A DNA stretch of 64,000 nucleotides from JANQFM01 sp035471925 (GTDB lineage Bacteria > Acidobacteriota > UBA6911 > RPQK01 > DATIPO01), in the NCBI GenBank assembly GCA_035471925.1, contig DATIPO010000059.1, positions 117,115 through 181,114 of the forward strand, given 5' to 3'. Positions 25,123-32,749 of this stretch are shown here, in pieces (position 1 is the stretch's first letter; every line of letters starts with the position of its first letter). The position numbers and the translations under genes were made by a program. The notes under the pieces are model-generated. The model saw only the letters and a list, made by a program, of their open reading frames with translations, had not been told where the DNA came from and made no database searches.

Positions 25123-27152
25123 CGATGTTTCTCCGTGATTGGCTGACGCCTTTCCCCGGCTGCATCGGCACGCCCCGTGTCCCACGAACTCGGCCGGTTT
25201 CGGGCCAGTTCGACGAGATCCGCGGTGTCGAGGATCAGCCCCACTCTTCCGTCGCCCAAGACGGCTCCGCCCGAGATGCCCCGGACTGAGCCGAATCCCT
25301 TGCCCAACGGCTTGGCCACAACTTGTTGCTGTCCCAGCAGGTCATCGACCATCAGAGCACTGCGGTTGTCTCCTTCTCCCACCATGACGAGAATGGCATC
25401 GCAGGGATCCTGCTGGGCTCCAGGCACGCCCAGGAGCCGGTCGAGCCGGTGGAGCGGCGTAAACTCCCCCCGCAGCAGGACCATCTCACCGCATCCGTGC
25501 ACCGTGGAAAGGGTCTCCTTGGGAGGGCGGAAGCTCATGTGGATGTCTGTGATGGGGATGATGAAGCGCTCCTGTCCGACCCGGATCAGCATGCCGTCGG
25601 TGATGGCCAGCGTCAGCGGTAGGACGATGGTGAAGGTCGAGCCTCGGCCGGGCTTGGATTCGACTTGGACGCGCCCGCGGATCGATTCGATGTTGCGGCG
25701 CACTACGTCCATGCCCACGCCGCGCCCGGAGACGTCGGTAACCTCCTCGGCGGTGGAGAATCCGGGGGCGAAGATCAACTCCAGGATGTGACCTTCGGAG
25801 AGATCGTCGGTCGAGTCGATCAGTCCCTGGCTCAGTGCTTTCCTGGCGATCTTTTGGCGGTCGAGTCCGCGCCCGTCGTCGCGCAGTTCCACAATGACGT
25901 TGCCGCCCGCTTGCCGGGCCGAAAGGGCCACCGTTCCCGCCGGGTCCTTTCCGGCCGCTTCCCGCTCCTGAGGCGATTCAAGGCCGTGATCGCAGGCGTT
26001 GCGTACCATGTGAACCAGAGGATCCCCAATGACATCGACCATGCTGCGGTCGATTTCTGTGTTTTCGCCGACAGTGATGAACTCGATCGGCTTGCCTTCC
26101 TTGCGTGAAAGGTCGCGCACCAACCGGGCCAGTTTGTGAAAGGTGGGCTCCAGAGGCACCATGCGCACTGAGAGGCTCAGATCCTGCAACTCGCGGACGA
26201 TCTTGCTGGCCTGATTGACCTTGCGGGCCAGCCTGTGATGCGTCTGATCGAGGACGATCTGGTCTTGGGCCACCATGGAGTGGGCAATGACCAGCTCTCC
26301 CACCAGGTCGATCATGCGGTCAAGGCGGTCGGTTGGAACGCGCACCGAGGCATCTTTAGCCTGGCTTTTTCTTTGGGACCGCAGAGCCTTGGCCACATCT
26401 GAGGCCTTAGCTTTGCGCGATCGCACCAACGCAATGCCCAGGGGTTCGTCGCCGCGCGTGGCTTCTACTTTCTCCACGTCTTCACGGCTGACCGCGCCGA
26501 GTCTGACCAAGATGTCTCCCAAGCGCGCGGGCGGGGCGGCCGAGGACTCGTCGACATCAGAGGTAATTCCACTGGCTTCGGGATCTTGCAGAATCGTGCA
26601 CAGGGCTTTGAAGTCGCCCGGCAATGGGATCGGCCCCCCCACCTCCAGCCCGGCTTGGACGTTCTGCAGCAATTCCTTGAGCACGTCGACGCTGCGCAGG
26701 GCCAAGTCGGCGAATCCTCCTGCGCAGGGCACCTTGCCCTCCCGGATGCGATGAAAAAGGTTCTCCGCCAGGTGGGCCAAGTGAGAAACGCGGTCAAGAC
26801 CCAGGAAAGCTGAGGTGCCTTTAATGGTATGGAAGGAGCGGAAGACTGTGTTGACGGCTTCCTTGTCCTTGGGGTCAGTCTCCAGATCGAGAAGTGCCGC
26901 CTCGGCGGCATCGATGGCTTCGCCGCTTTCGCCAATGAATTCGACCATCAAGTCCTGATCAGCCTCCTCGGGCAGTTCCTGGGTTTCGGCCGACAACTCA
27001 GCGGGACAGGGAGCTCTGTTCTCACTCAAGTTGGCGCACTTCTCCTCGGCCTTCAAGGCTTCGGCCCACAGGCGGTCCTCTTCATCCTCCAGGATGGCCT
27101 GGCCCGTCGTGACGTCTTGGGCACTATCGCCGCTCTCACGATCTTGACTCAT
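25119..27152 (-). CDS. cheA: Chemotaxis histidine kinase CheA with a MshEN-like insertion
   Basis: A 677-residue kinase starting at 27152 (GGAG at 6 bases; 27182 has none). The HPt domain carries SFHTIKGTSAFLG with phospho-His108. The P2 position is replaced by about 54 residues (about 209-262) beginning ARLGDILVRLGAVSRED, which resembles the N-terminal domain of MshE/PilB-type ATPases (MshEN), a fold known in some cases to bind cyclic-di-GMP. Dimerisation (about 275-340), the ATPase with NACDHG (about 385) and DDGRGLD, and the CheW-like C-terminal domain follow. It is otherwise a complete CheA. Confidence 0.93.
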   Translation of the reverse strand: MSQDRESGDSAQDVTTGQAILEDEEDRLWAEALKAEEKCANLSENRAPCPAELSAETQELPEEADQDLMVEFIGESGEAIDAAEAALLDLETDPKDKEAVNTVFRSFHTIKGTSAFLGLDRVSHLAHLAENLFHRIREGKVPCAGGFADLALRSVDVLKELLQNVQAGLEVGGPIPLPGDFKALCTILQDPEASGITSDVDESSAAPPARLGDILVRLGAVSREDVEKVEATRGDEPLGIALVRSRKAKASDVAKALRSQRKSQAKDASVRVPTDRLDRMIDLVGELVIAHSMVAQDQIVLDQTHHRLARKVNQASKIVRELQDLSLSVRMVPLEPTFHKLARLVRDLSRKEGKPIEFITVGENTEIDRSMVDVIGDPLVHMVRNACDHGLESPQEREAAGKDPAGTVALSARQAGGNVIVELRDDGRGLDRQKIARKALSQGLIDSTDDLSEGHILELIFAPGFSTAEEVTDVSGRGVGMDVVRRNIESIRGRVQVESKPGRGSTFTIVLPLTLAITDGMLIRVGQERFIIPITDIHMSFRPPKETLSTVHGCGEMVLLRGEFTPLHRLDRLLGVPGAQQDPCDAILVMVGEGDNRSALMVDDLLGQQQVVAKPLGKGFGSVRGISGGAVLGDGRVGLILDTADLVELARNRPSSWDTGRADAAGERRQPITEKHR

Positions 27153-27268
27153 CTTATTCTCCGCATCGCGCTTTCTACTCATCGGCGAAGACAGCGGGCA
27201 ACTTGAGTAGCCTCCGGCCGGAAGGACGCCGTTTAAGCGGCAAAAGTGGAGGACATCGCTGAAAGCGA

Positions 27269-28774
27269 TCAGTGCTTGCGGAGGGGGAAGTAGAGGTCGA
27301 CCCGGCAGCCGTCATGGCCGCCGTGGATGTCGAGAAAGCCGCCGTGGCAACTCATCACACCCCACACGGCGGTAAGACCCAAGCCCAGGGCCGAGGGGCG
27401 GGAGGTTTTGAAGGGGAGCAAGGCGTCACCGGTCGGACGCAGGCCGAAAGGCCCTCCCTCGTCGGCCACCGAAAGCAGCAGGTAGCGGCCCGCAGGGATG
27501 ATCAGAGCATTGCCGAGACGCTCCTCCTCCAAGCGCACATCGCGCGAGGCTAACTGCACGACTCCGCCCTCGGGCATGGCTTGACAGGCGTTGTCGATCA
27601 CGGCTTGCAGGGCCCGCAGGAGGAGGGAAGAATCGGTGCGTATCGAGCCGCGGCCTTCCAGTACGATCTCCAACTCATAGCCCGAAGGCAGTTCCCGCTC
27701 CACTTCCTCCAGCACTCCCTGAAACAGGCGACGCGGATCTTCCACATACTGAAGGCGTAAGGAAAGGTCTCCGCAAGTCAAGTGGAGGCGGGCTGCCAAA
27801 TCCATGCCGGCATGCACGGATGCCAGCGCCTGGCGAATCCTCTCTTCGGCTTGCTGCCGACCTTCCTGCCGCAGCGCCTTGAGGGCAGCTTCCCCGGCCC
27901 CCAAGACGGTGCTGAGGCTTTCGTTGATCTCGGCGGCAACGTGACGGGCCATGAGACCCGCCTGACTCAAATGGACCGCCCTCTCCACCAGAGGACGCTT
28001 TTGGTTGCTGCGCCGGCGATCGACAGCCATGGCGTTGTAACCCAGCGGACTGCCGTCTCCAGCCTGCCGAGGCGCAGCAAAGAGAAGGCACTCGACCGGA
28101 ATACCGTCGCTGCGCAGCATTTGAACCTCCAACTCCTCGGGCCGCGCCGTCTTTAAGGAACCCTTAAGTCGTTTGAGCGATGAGGCCGTGAAAAGATCTT
28201 TGTCGCTCAGCTCCAGGGCTTCATTGAGGTGATAGCCGAGCAAAGCCTGGGCCGCTTGGTTGAAATGCAGCAAGCGGCCGTCGCGGTCGGCCATGTACAT
28301 GGGCTGGGTGAACTCCTCAAAGAAAGTCTTGTATCTCAGCGCCCGCTGCTGCAGCTCGGCTTCCGAAGGCAGTCGGCGGCTGCGCATGCGGATCTTCTCG
28401 CGGGCGAACTTGGAGTTCTGCGAGATGTCCTCTTCCAGAAGGCGGCGCAGCCGGCGGCTGGTTTCGCCTGAGGAGGAGGTGAAGTGGACTCCGAACCCCT
28501 GAACCGGTTCGTCCCGGTCTGGCAACTTGTACCAGCCGGAATGGATGACCCTGGCCAGAAATTCGAATTCTTCGGGATTCTTCTCGGTTTGGAAGGTGAA
28601 AACAAGCTTGGTTCCGGCCTCGGGAATGGACTCGCTGATGACAAAGGCGCCCTCGGCCGACAGTTCGGCTAGCAGCCCTTCCTGAGGACGCGCCTCGAAC
28701 TGGGGATCATCCCAGGTGAAGCCGCACTGCATGCTCACCAGCCAGCGGGGCGCACGAAACCTGCGAGTCGTCAT
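27269..28774 (-). CDS. PilZ-PAS-kinase-like protein with degenerate phosphoacceptor site
   Basis: A 501-residue protein. Residues about 8-118 look like a PilZ domain (RAPRW, then G-x-L-x-D/E-L-S-x-x-G-A-F and VIHSG), a cyclic-di-GMP-binding fold; a PAS domain (about 145-260) and a kinase-like region follow. At the phosphoacceptor helix the sequence is AAEINESL where HEINNPL-type kinases have His, so the His is Ala (about 281). The ATP domain keeps the N box (DNACQAMPEGG) but the DxGxG loop is DEGGPF. It may be a non-catalytic partner or scaffold. It lies in the chemotaxis operon between the REC-REC regulator and cheA. Confidence 0.78.
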   Translation of the reverse strand: MTTRRFRAPRWLVSMQCGFTWDDPQFEARPQEGLLAELSAEGAFVISESIPEAGTKLVFTFQTEKNPEEFEFLARVIHSGWYKLPDRDEPVQGFGVHFTSSSGETSRRLRRLLEEDISQNSKFAREKIRMRSRRLPSEAELQQRALRYKTFFEEFTQPMYMADRDGRLLHFNQAAQALLGYHLNEALELSDKDLFTASSLKRLKGSLKTARPEELEVQMLRSDGIPVECLLFAAPRQAGDGSPLGYNAMAVDRRRSNQKRPLVERAVHLSQAGLMARHVAAEINESLSTVLGAGEAALKALRQEGRQQAEERIRQALASVHAGMDLAARLHLTCGDLSLRLQYVEDPRRLFQGVLEEVERELPSGYELEIVLEGRGSIRTDSSLLLRALQAVIDNACQAMPEGGVVQLASRDVRLEEERLGNALIIPAGRYLLLSVADEGGPFGLRPTGDALLPFKTSRPSALGLGLTAVWGVMSCHGGFLDIHGGHDGCRVDLYFPLRKH

Positions 28775-28798
28775 CACGCCTACTTTACCGTAGTTTCG

Positions 28799-29938
28799 TC
28801 ACTGATTGACCGGAAAGGCCTCGAGCGCCTCTTCCATGGTCGAGAAAATGGGAGTATGGCTGGTCTCCGAAAACTGGCGAAGCATACGGGCTAGGGACGG
28901 GTCAGGAACCATGATGCTGAGGTGGATTCCCAGGTCTCCCGCCGACTTCTGGATGGAACTCACGCAGGAAACCACCGACATGTCGGTTTGGGTAGCTTCA
29001 GACATGTCGAGCAGAAGCCGTTCGTAGCCGCTGTCAGCAATCTCGTGCATGGCCTGCTCAGCCTTGCGCAGGGCCTGCTGGGCAAAGGCCGCCGCCGAGA
29101 CCGAATGCTCAGAGAGGGGAGGGAAGTGGAAGGCGGCATAGTCGCCTTCGTAGCTGAGAAGTTCTTGAGAGCCGGCCATGTTGGCCTTGACGCAGGCCAC
29201 GATGGTCCTTTCGTCGAAGGGCTTGATGAGCATGTCGTGAAAGCCGGCCCGGCGCGCCCGTCCCATCTCGTCCCGCATGGTGCGGATGGCCATGGCCACG
29301 AAGCGGGAATTCTCAAGCACCTCGTCGGCCCGCATCATGCTGAAGATCTCAAAGACATTCTGGCCAGGTATCACCAAGTCCAAAAAGAGCACCTGGGGGA
29401 CATGCTTGTTGGCCAGTTCGACAGCCTCGTAAGGCTCTGCGGAGGTGATTACGCGGGCGTGGTCCTGCAGGTACCGGCGGGCAGCCTTGAGGACGTTGAC
29501 CTTGTCGTCCAAGACTAAAACCCTGGGCCGACCGTCTTCTTCGCCGGCTTGCGGCTCCTCAGCTCCGACGTCGTCGCTGAGTCCCAGCACGGTGGACACT
29601 TTCTTAAGCAGAAGCTCTTGATTGAAAGGCTTGACGATGTAGTCGCTGATTCCCATTTTAATCAGAGAAACCACCATCTCCTTGCGTGATTCGGCGGTCA
29701 GCATCAAGACGGGAATTTCGTCGGTCTGGGAATGGGAGCGGATCTGCTTGAGGCATTCCTGGCCATCCATCACGGGCATGGTGACGTCGAGGATGATCAG
29801 GTCAGGTTTCTCCTGCCGGGCCTTTTCCACCCCTTGTTGTCCATCAGCGGCCTCGATGACTTCGAGGTCGAGGGGTTGCAGATAGCGTTTGATCAGCAAC
29901 CGGATGGTTCGGCTGTCGTCTACGGTCAGTACTTTCAT
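28799..29938 (-). CDS. Double-receiver response regulator with STAS-like C-terminus
   Basis: A 379-residue first gene of the chemotaxis operon. REC1 (about 1-120) has Asp8, phospho-acceptor Asp51 and Lys103. REC2 (about 137-255) has LDLVIPG with Asp187 and IKPF with Lys239. Residues about 260-379 (RLLLDMSEATQTDMSVV, later EEALEAF) look like a STAS domain. There is no DNA-binding output. A CheY-like role with protein-protein output fits the absence of a stand-alone cheY here. GGAGG lies before the ATG. Confidence 0.85.
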   Translation of the reverse strand: MKVLTVDDSRTIRLLIKRYLQPLDLEVIEAADGQQGVEKARQEKPDLIILDVTMPVMDGQECLKQIRSHSQTDEIPVLMLTAESRKEMVVSLIKMGISDYIVKPFNQELLLKKVSTVLGLSDDVGAEEPQAGEEDGRPRVLVLDDKVNVLKAARRYLQDHARVITSAEPYEAVELANKHVPQVLFLDLVIPGQNVFEIFSMMRADEVLENSRFVAMAIRTMRDEMGRARRAGFHDMLIKPFDERTIVACVKANMAGSQELLSYEGDYAAFHFPPLSEHSVSAAAFAQQALRKAEQAMHEIADSGYERLLLDMSEATQTDMSVVSCVSSIQKSAGDLGIHLSIMVPDPSLARMLRQFSETSHTPIFSTMEEALEAFPVNQ

Positions 29939-29969
29939 CGAATCCTCCGCGGATACTCACACAACGTAC

Positions 29970-29997
29970 TTATCGGGAGGGCGGATTCGATGCTTTA
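29970..29997 (-). promoter_or_regulatory. Sigma-28-like promoter of the chemotaxis operon
   Basis: Read on the minus strand: TAAA (29997-29994), 16 bases, CCCGATAA (29977-29970). The sigma-28 consensus is TAAA-N15-GCCGATAA, so the -10 has one mismatch and the spacer is one base long. It lies 32 bases upstream of the first gene (29938). FliA is encoded in the window (49925), so FliA control of the che genes is plausible. Confidence 0.55.
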
Positions 29998-30024
29998 GGT
30001 GATGGGAGGCAGCCTGCCCGAAAA

Positions 30025-30414
30025 CTACTCGGTTTCTTCCTTGAGGTACTGCTCGTACTCCTCGGAACTCATCAGTTCGTCAACTTGGTCAGGATCGGTG
30101 AGGCGGATTTTGACCAGCCAGCCTGCGTTGTAAGGATCGTCGTTGACCAGTTCGGGGGAATCCTCCAGATCTTGGTTCACCTCGACGATTTCGCCGTCCA
30201 CCGGCATGAAGATCTCAGAGACGGCTTTAACCGATTCCAACGATCCGAAGGCATCACCTTGGCTGAAATCGGATTCGTCTTCCGGCAGTTCCACATAGAC
30301 CACGTCTCCCAGTTCGCTCTGGGCGTAGTCGGTAATGCCGATGGTTCCGATGTCTCCGTCCACGAGGAGCCACTCGTGATCCTTGGTGTAGGAAAGCTCG
30401 TTGGGCAAGTCCAT
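30025..30414 (-). CDS. gcvH: Glycine cleavage system H protein
   Basis: A 129-residue lipoyl carrier that shuttles the aminomethyl group between the P, T and L proteins of glycine cleavage. The lipoyl-attachment Lys63 is in SLESVKAVSE. Length and the GDVVYVELPE and MPVDGEIVEVN segments are canonical. GGAGG precedes the start. It lies 115 bases downstream of gcvT; gcvP is not in the window. Confidence 0.97.
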   Translation of the reverse strand: MDLPNELSYTKDHEWLLVDGDIGTIGITDYAQSELGDVVYVELPEDESDFSQGDAFGSLESVKAVSEIFMPVDGEIVEVNQDLEDSPELVNDDPYNAGWLVKIRLTDPDQVDELMSSEEYEQYLKEETE

Positions 30415-30529
30415 GTTGCGATGTCCTCCGTTCAGCGTTCAGTGCGTTTCGTTTCGATCCGGGTTCCAGCCCTTCGACGCCCTCAGCATAAGCGCATCGC
30501 AGCAGGGCTTCAAATCTTTTTTGGTGGAG

Positions 30530-31621
30530 TTAGTCTTTTTTCAAAAAGGGCTTGGAGACGACCACGGCGGCGGCGCGCCGTCCTCGGATGTCGACCTGCA
30601 ACTCCTGTCCTTCTTGGCAGGCATCAGCGGGCAGGTAGGTCAGCCCGACGTTCTTCTCCACCGAGGGACCATAGCTGCCGCTGGTGACAGGTCCCACAAG
30701 CTCATCGCCGAGGTAGACGGAATAGCCGTCGCGGGCGATGCCCCGGTCGACCATCTCGAATGCGGCCAGCTTGCGCTGGACTCCTTTTTCTTTCTGGTCG
30801 AGGAGAGCCTGACGTCCGATGAAGTTGTCCCCTTTAAGCTTGGCGATCCAGCCCAATCCGGCCTCCAGGGGAGTGGTTGTGGCGTCGATGTCGTTGCCGT
30901 AAAGGGGGTAGCAGACCTCCAGCCGCAGCGTATTGCGGGCCGCCAGTCCGGCGGGCTGGATGCCTTCCTCGGCGCCTGCTTTCATCAAGGACCGGAAGAC
31001 CTGTTCAGCGAAGCGGGGGTCGAGGTAGATCTCAAACCCTTTTTCCCCGGTGTATCCGGTGCGCGAAATGATGGCGTCGGCACCGTCCACCTGGCCCGTC
31101 TCGAAACGGTAGTAGCGGATTTGCGACAGGTCGGTCGAAGTCAGCCGTTGTAAGACGTCTTGCGACCGTGGACCTTGGACGGCCAACTGACTGTAGGCGT
31201 CGCCCACGTCCCGCGCCTCGGCGTCGCCTTGCAGGTTCTTGACCACCCACTCAAAGTCCTTCTCGCGGTTGGCGGCGTTGACGCAGATGAAGATGCGGCG
31301 GGCGCTGAACCGGTAGACGACGATGTCGTCGACGAAGGTGCCCTCGGGCGTCAAAAAGGCAGAGTATTGGGCCTGGCCGTCTTCGGCCTTGCTCAAGTCG
31401 TTGCAAGTCAGCCTTTGGGCGGCTTGCAGGGCCTGAGGGCCGGTGATCTCGATTTCCCCCATGTGGGAGACATCGAACAGGCCCACCGACTGGCGCACCG
31501 CCTTGTGCTCCTTGAGGGCCCCCGCCTTGTACTGGACGGGCATGGACCAACCGGCGAAGTCGACCATGCGTCCGCCTAATTCCTGGTGCAGTGAGTGAAG
31601 AGCTGTCTTTCGTAGCGTCAC
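30530..31621 (-). CDS. gcvT: Glycine cleavage system T protein (aminomethyltransferase)
   Basis: A 363-residue enzyme that transfers the methylene from the H-protein-bound intermediate to tetrahydrofolate, releasing ammonia. It starts with GTG at 31621 (GAGGAC upstream). MVDFAGWSMPVQY at the N-terminus, GLFDVSHMGEI near residue 48 and SRTGYTGEKGFEIY near 190 are family signatures, and the ANREKDFEWV helix region is as usual. I saw no glycine riboswitch signature in the 250 bases upstream. Confidence 0.97.
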   Translation of the reverse strand: MTLRKTALHSLHQELGGRMVDFAGWSMPVQYKAGALKEHKAVRQSVGLFDVSHMGEIEITGPQALQAAQRLTCNDLSKAEDGQAQYSAFLTPEGTFVDDIVVYRFSARRIFICVNAANREKDFEWVVKNLQGDAEARDVGDAYSQLAVQGPRSQDVLQRLTSTDLSQIRYYRFETGQVDGADAIISRTGYTGEKGFEIYLDPRFAEQVFRSLMKAGAEEGIQPAGLAARNTLRLEVCYPLYGNDIDATTTPLEAGLGWIAKLKGDNFIGRQALLDQKEKGVQRKLAAFEMVDRGIARDGYSVYLGDELVGPVTSGSYGPSVEKNVGLTYLPADACQEGQELQVDIRGRRAAAVVVSKPFLKKD

Positions 31622-31776
31622 GGTTTTACGTCCTCTCCTGATGCCTTCAACCGCCTCTTGGGACGGCGAAGGGCACTATAACACGTTCAAATCGGGCCTT
31701 TCCGGCTGCTTGGGAGGAGGCCCGGATAGCCCGTGAGGGGCAACTGCAAGGGGACGGGGCAGTGCGCTACAATGGG

Positions 31777-31837
31777 CCTCGGCCGACCGTACCGGGAAGG
31801 TTACCGCTTCCCGGAGCAAACTGACGCTGTGCCGAGG
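31777..31837 (+). promoter_or_regulatory. Nested-stem structured leader upstream of the cyclotransferase-thiC unit
   Basis: An outer 7-base-pair stem (CCTCGGC 31777-31783 with GCCGAGG 31831-31837) encloses an inner perfect 8-base-pair hairpin (CCGGGAAG 31792-31799 with CTTCCCGG 31807-31814, 7-base loop). Single-stranded purine-rich joins lie between them. It ends 35 bases before the ATG at 31873, which has no ribosome binding site. It does not match TPP, glycine, cobalamin or Moco motifs that I know. Folding and function are inferred. Confidence 0.4.
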
Positions 31838-31872
31838 GAGAGGTTCTGGGTCAAGCCGTCTCCAGCCAACTC

Positions 31873-32724
31873 ATGAGCCGCAAGAAAGCAAAACGCAAAG
31901 GATCGCGGGCGCGGGGCCCTTCGTCGACTTCGAGAGGCCGGCTCTGGGCCGGTCTGGCTGGCGCGGCGGTCCTGCTGCTGCTGGGCTGGTATCTATGGAA
32001 CGGCGCTTACAGCGGCACGGCTTCCGATCTCCCCAAGGCCTATCGGCTGGAGGTTCTGCGGCGCATTCCCCATGACGAAAAGGCCTTTACCCAGGGTTTG
32101 CTGTGGCACGCCGGCAAGCTCTACGAGAGTACGGGGCGCTATGGCGAGTCTTCGCTGAGGCGCATCGATCCCAGCCAAGGCCAAGTCGAGGCCGTCCAGC
32201 CGGTGGAGCAGGACTTTTTCGGAGAAGGCCTGGCCCGGGTAGGCTCGGAACTCTGGATGCTCACCTGGAAGTCAGAGCAGGCCCTGATCTTTGATTTGGA
32301 GAGCTTGCAGCCGCAGCGCCGCCTGTCCTACCGGGGCGAGGGTTGGGGCTTGTGCAATGACGGGCAGCGGCTGATCATGAGCGACGGGTCCCATCGCCTC
32401 ACCTTCCGCGATACCCGGACGTTTCAAGTGACGGGGCAAGTGGAGGTGCTGATGGGCGGCTTGCCGGTGCGCAGCCTCAACGAACTGGAGTGCGTGGGAG
32501 ACCGGGTCTACGCCAACGTCTGGCAGCGCAATGTCATACTGATCATCGATCCTGACCGAGGCCGAGTGTTGGGGCAGGTGGACGCCTTGGGCCTGCTGAG
32601 CGGACGGGAGGCCCGCAACGCCGATGTCCTCAACGGCATTGCCCACGACCCGAGCCAGGACACTTTTTATTTGACAGGCAAGCTCTGGCCGGCCCTGTTT
32701 GAAGTCCGCTTCGTGGAAAAATAG
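31873..32724 (+). CDS. Membrane-anchored glutamine cyclotransferase
   Basis: A 283-residue protein. A basic N-terminus (1-20) and one transmembrane helix (about 24-45) anchor a five-bladed propeller typical of plant-type glutaminyl-peptide cyclotransferases: IPHDEKAFTQGLLW, LYESTGRYGESSLRRID and SLNELECVGDRVYANVW are conserved. These enzymes form pyroglutamate at protein N-termini or from free glutamine. No ribosome site precedes the ATG, and a structured leader lies upstream. It lies 25 bases before thiC, with no known pathway link between the two. Confidence 0.9.
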   Translation: MSRKKAKRKGSRARGPSSTSRGRLWAGLAGAAVLLLLGWYLWNGAYSGTASDLPKAYRLEVLRRIPHDEKAFTQGLLWHAGKLYESTGRYGESSLRRIDPSQGQVEAVQPVEQDFFGEGLARVGSELWMLTWKSEQALIFDLESLQPQRRLSYRGEGWGLCNDGQRLIMSDGSHRLTFRDTRTFQVTGQVEVLMGGLPVRSLNELECVGDRVYANVWQRNVILIIDPDRGRVLGQVDALGLLSGREARNADVLNGIAHDPSQDTFYLTGKLWPALFEVRFVEK

Positions 32725-32749
32725 GAGAACAAAACCCAGAGGGAAGACC

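Noticed and set aside
31791..31850. Similarity to bacterial 4.5S SRP RNA (TGACGC-TGTGCCG stretch)
   Set aside because: The obligatory apical GGAAGnAGCAGCC loop of the SRP RNA is absent.
31622..31872. TPP or glycine riboswitch before thiC or gcvT
   Set aside because: No CUGAGA/ACCUGA-type core on the plus strand and no glycine core on the minus strand; only the nested stems reported above are seen.
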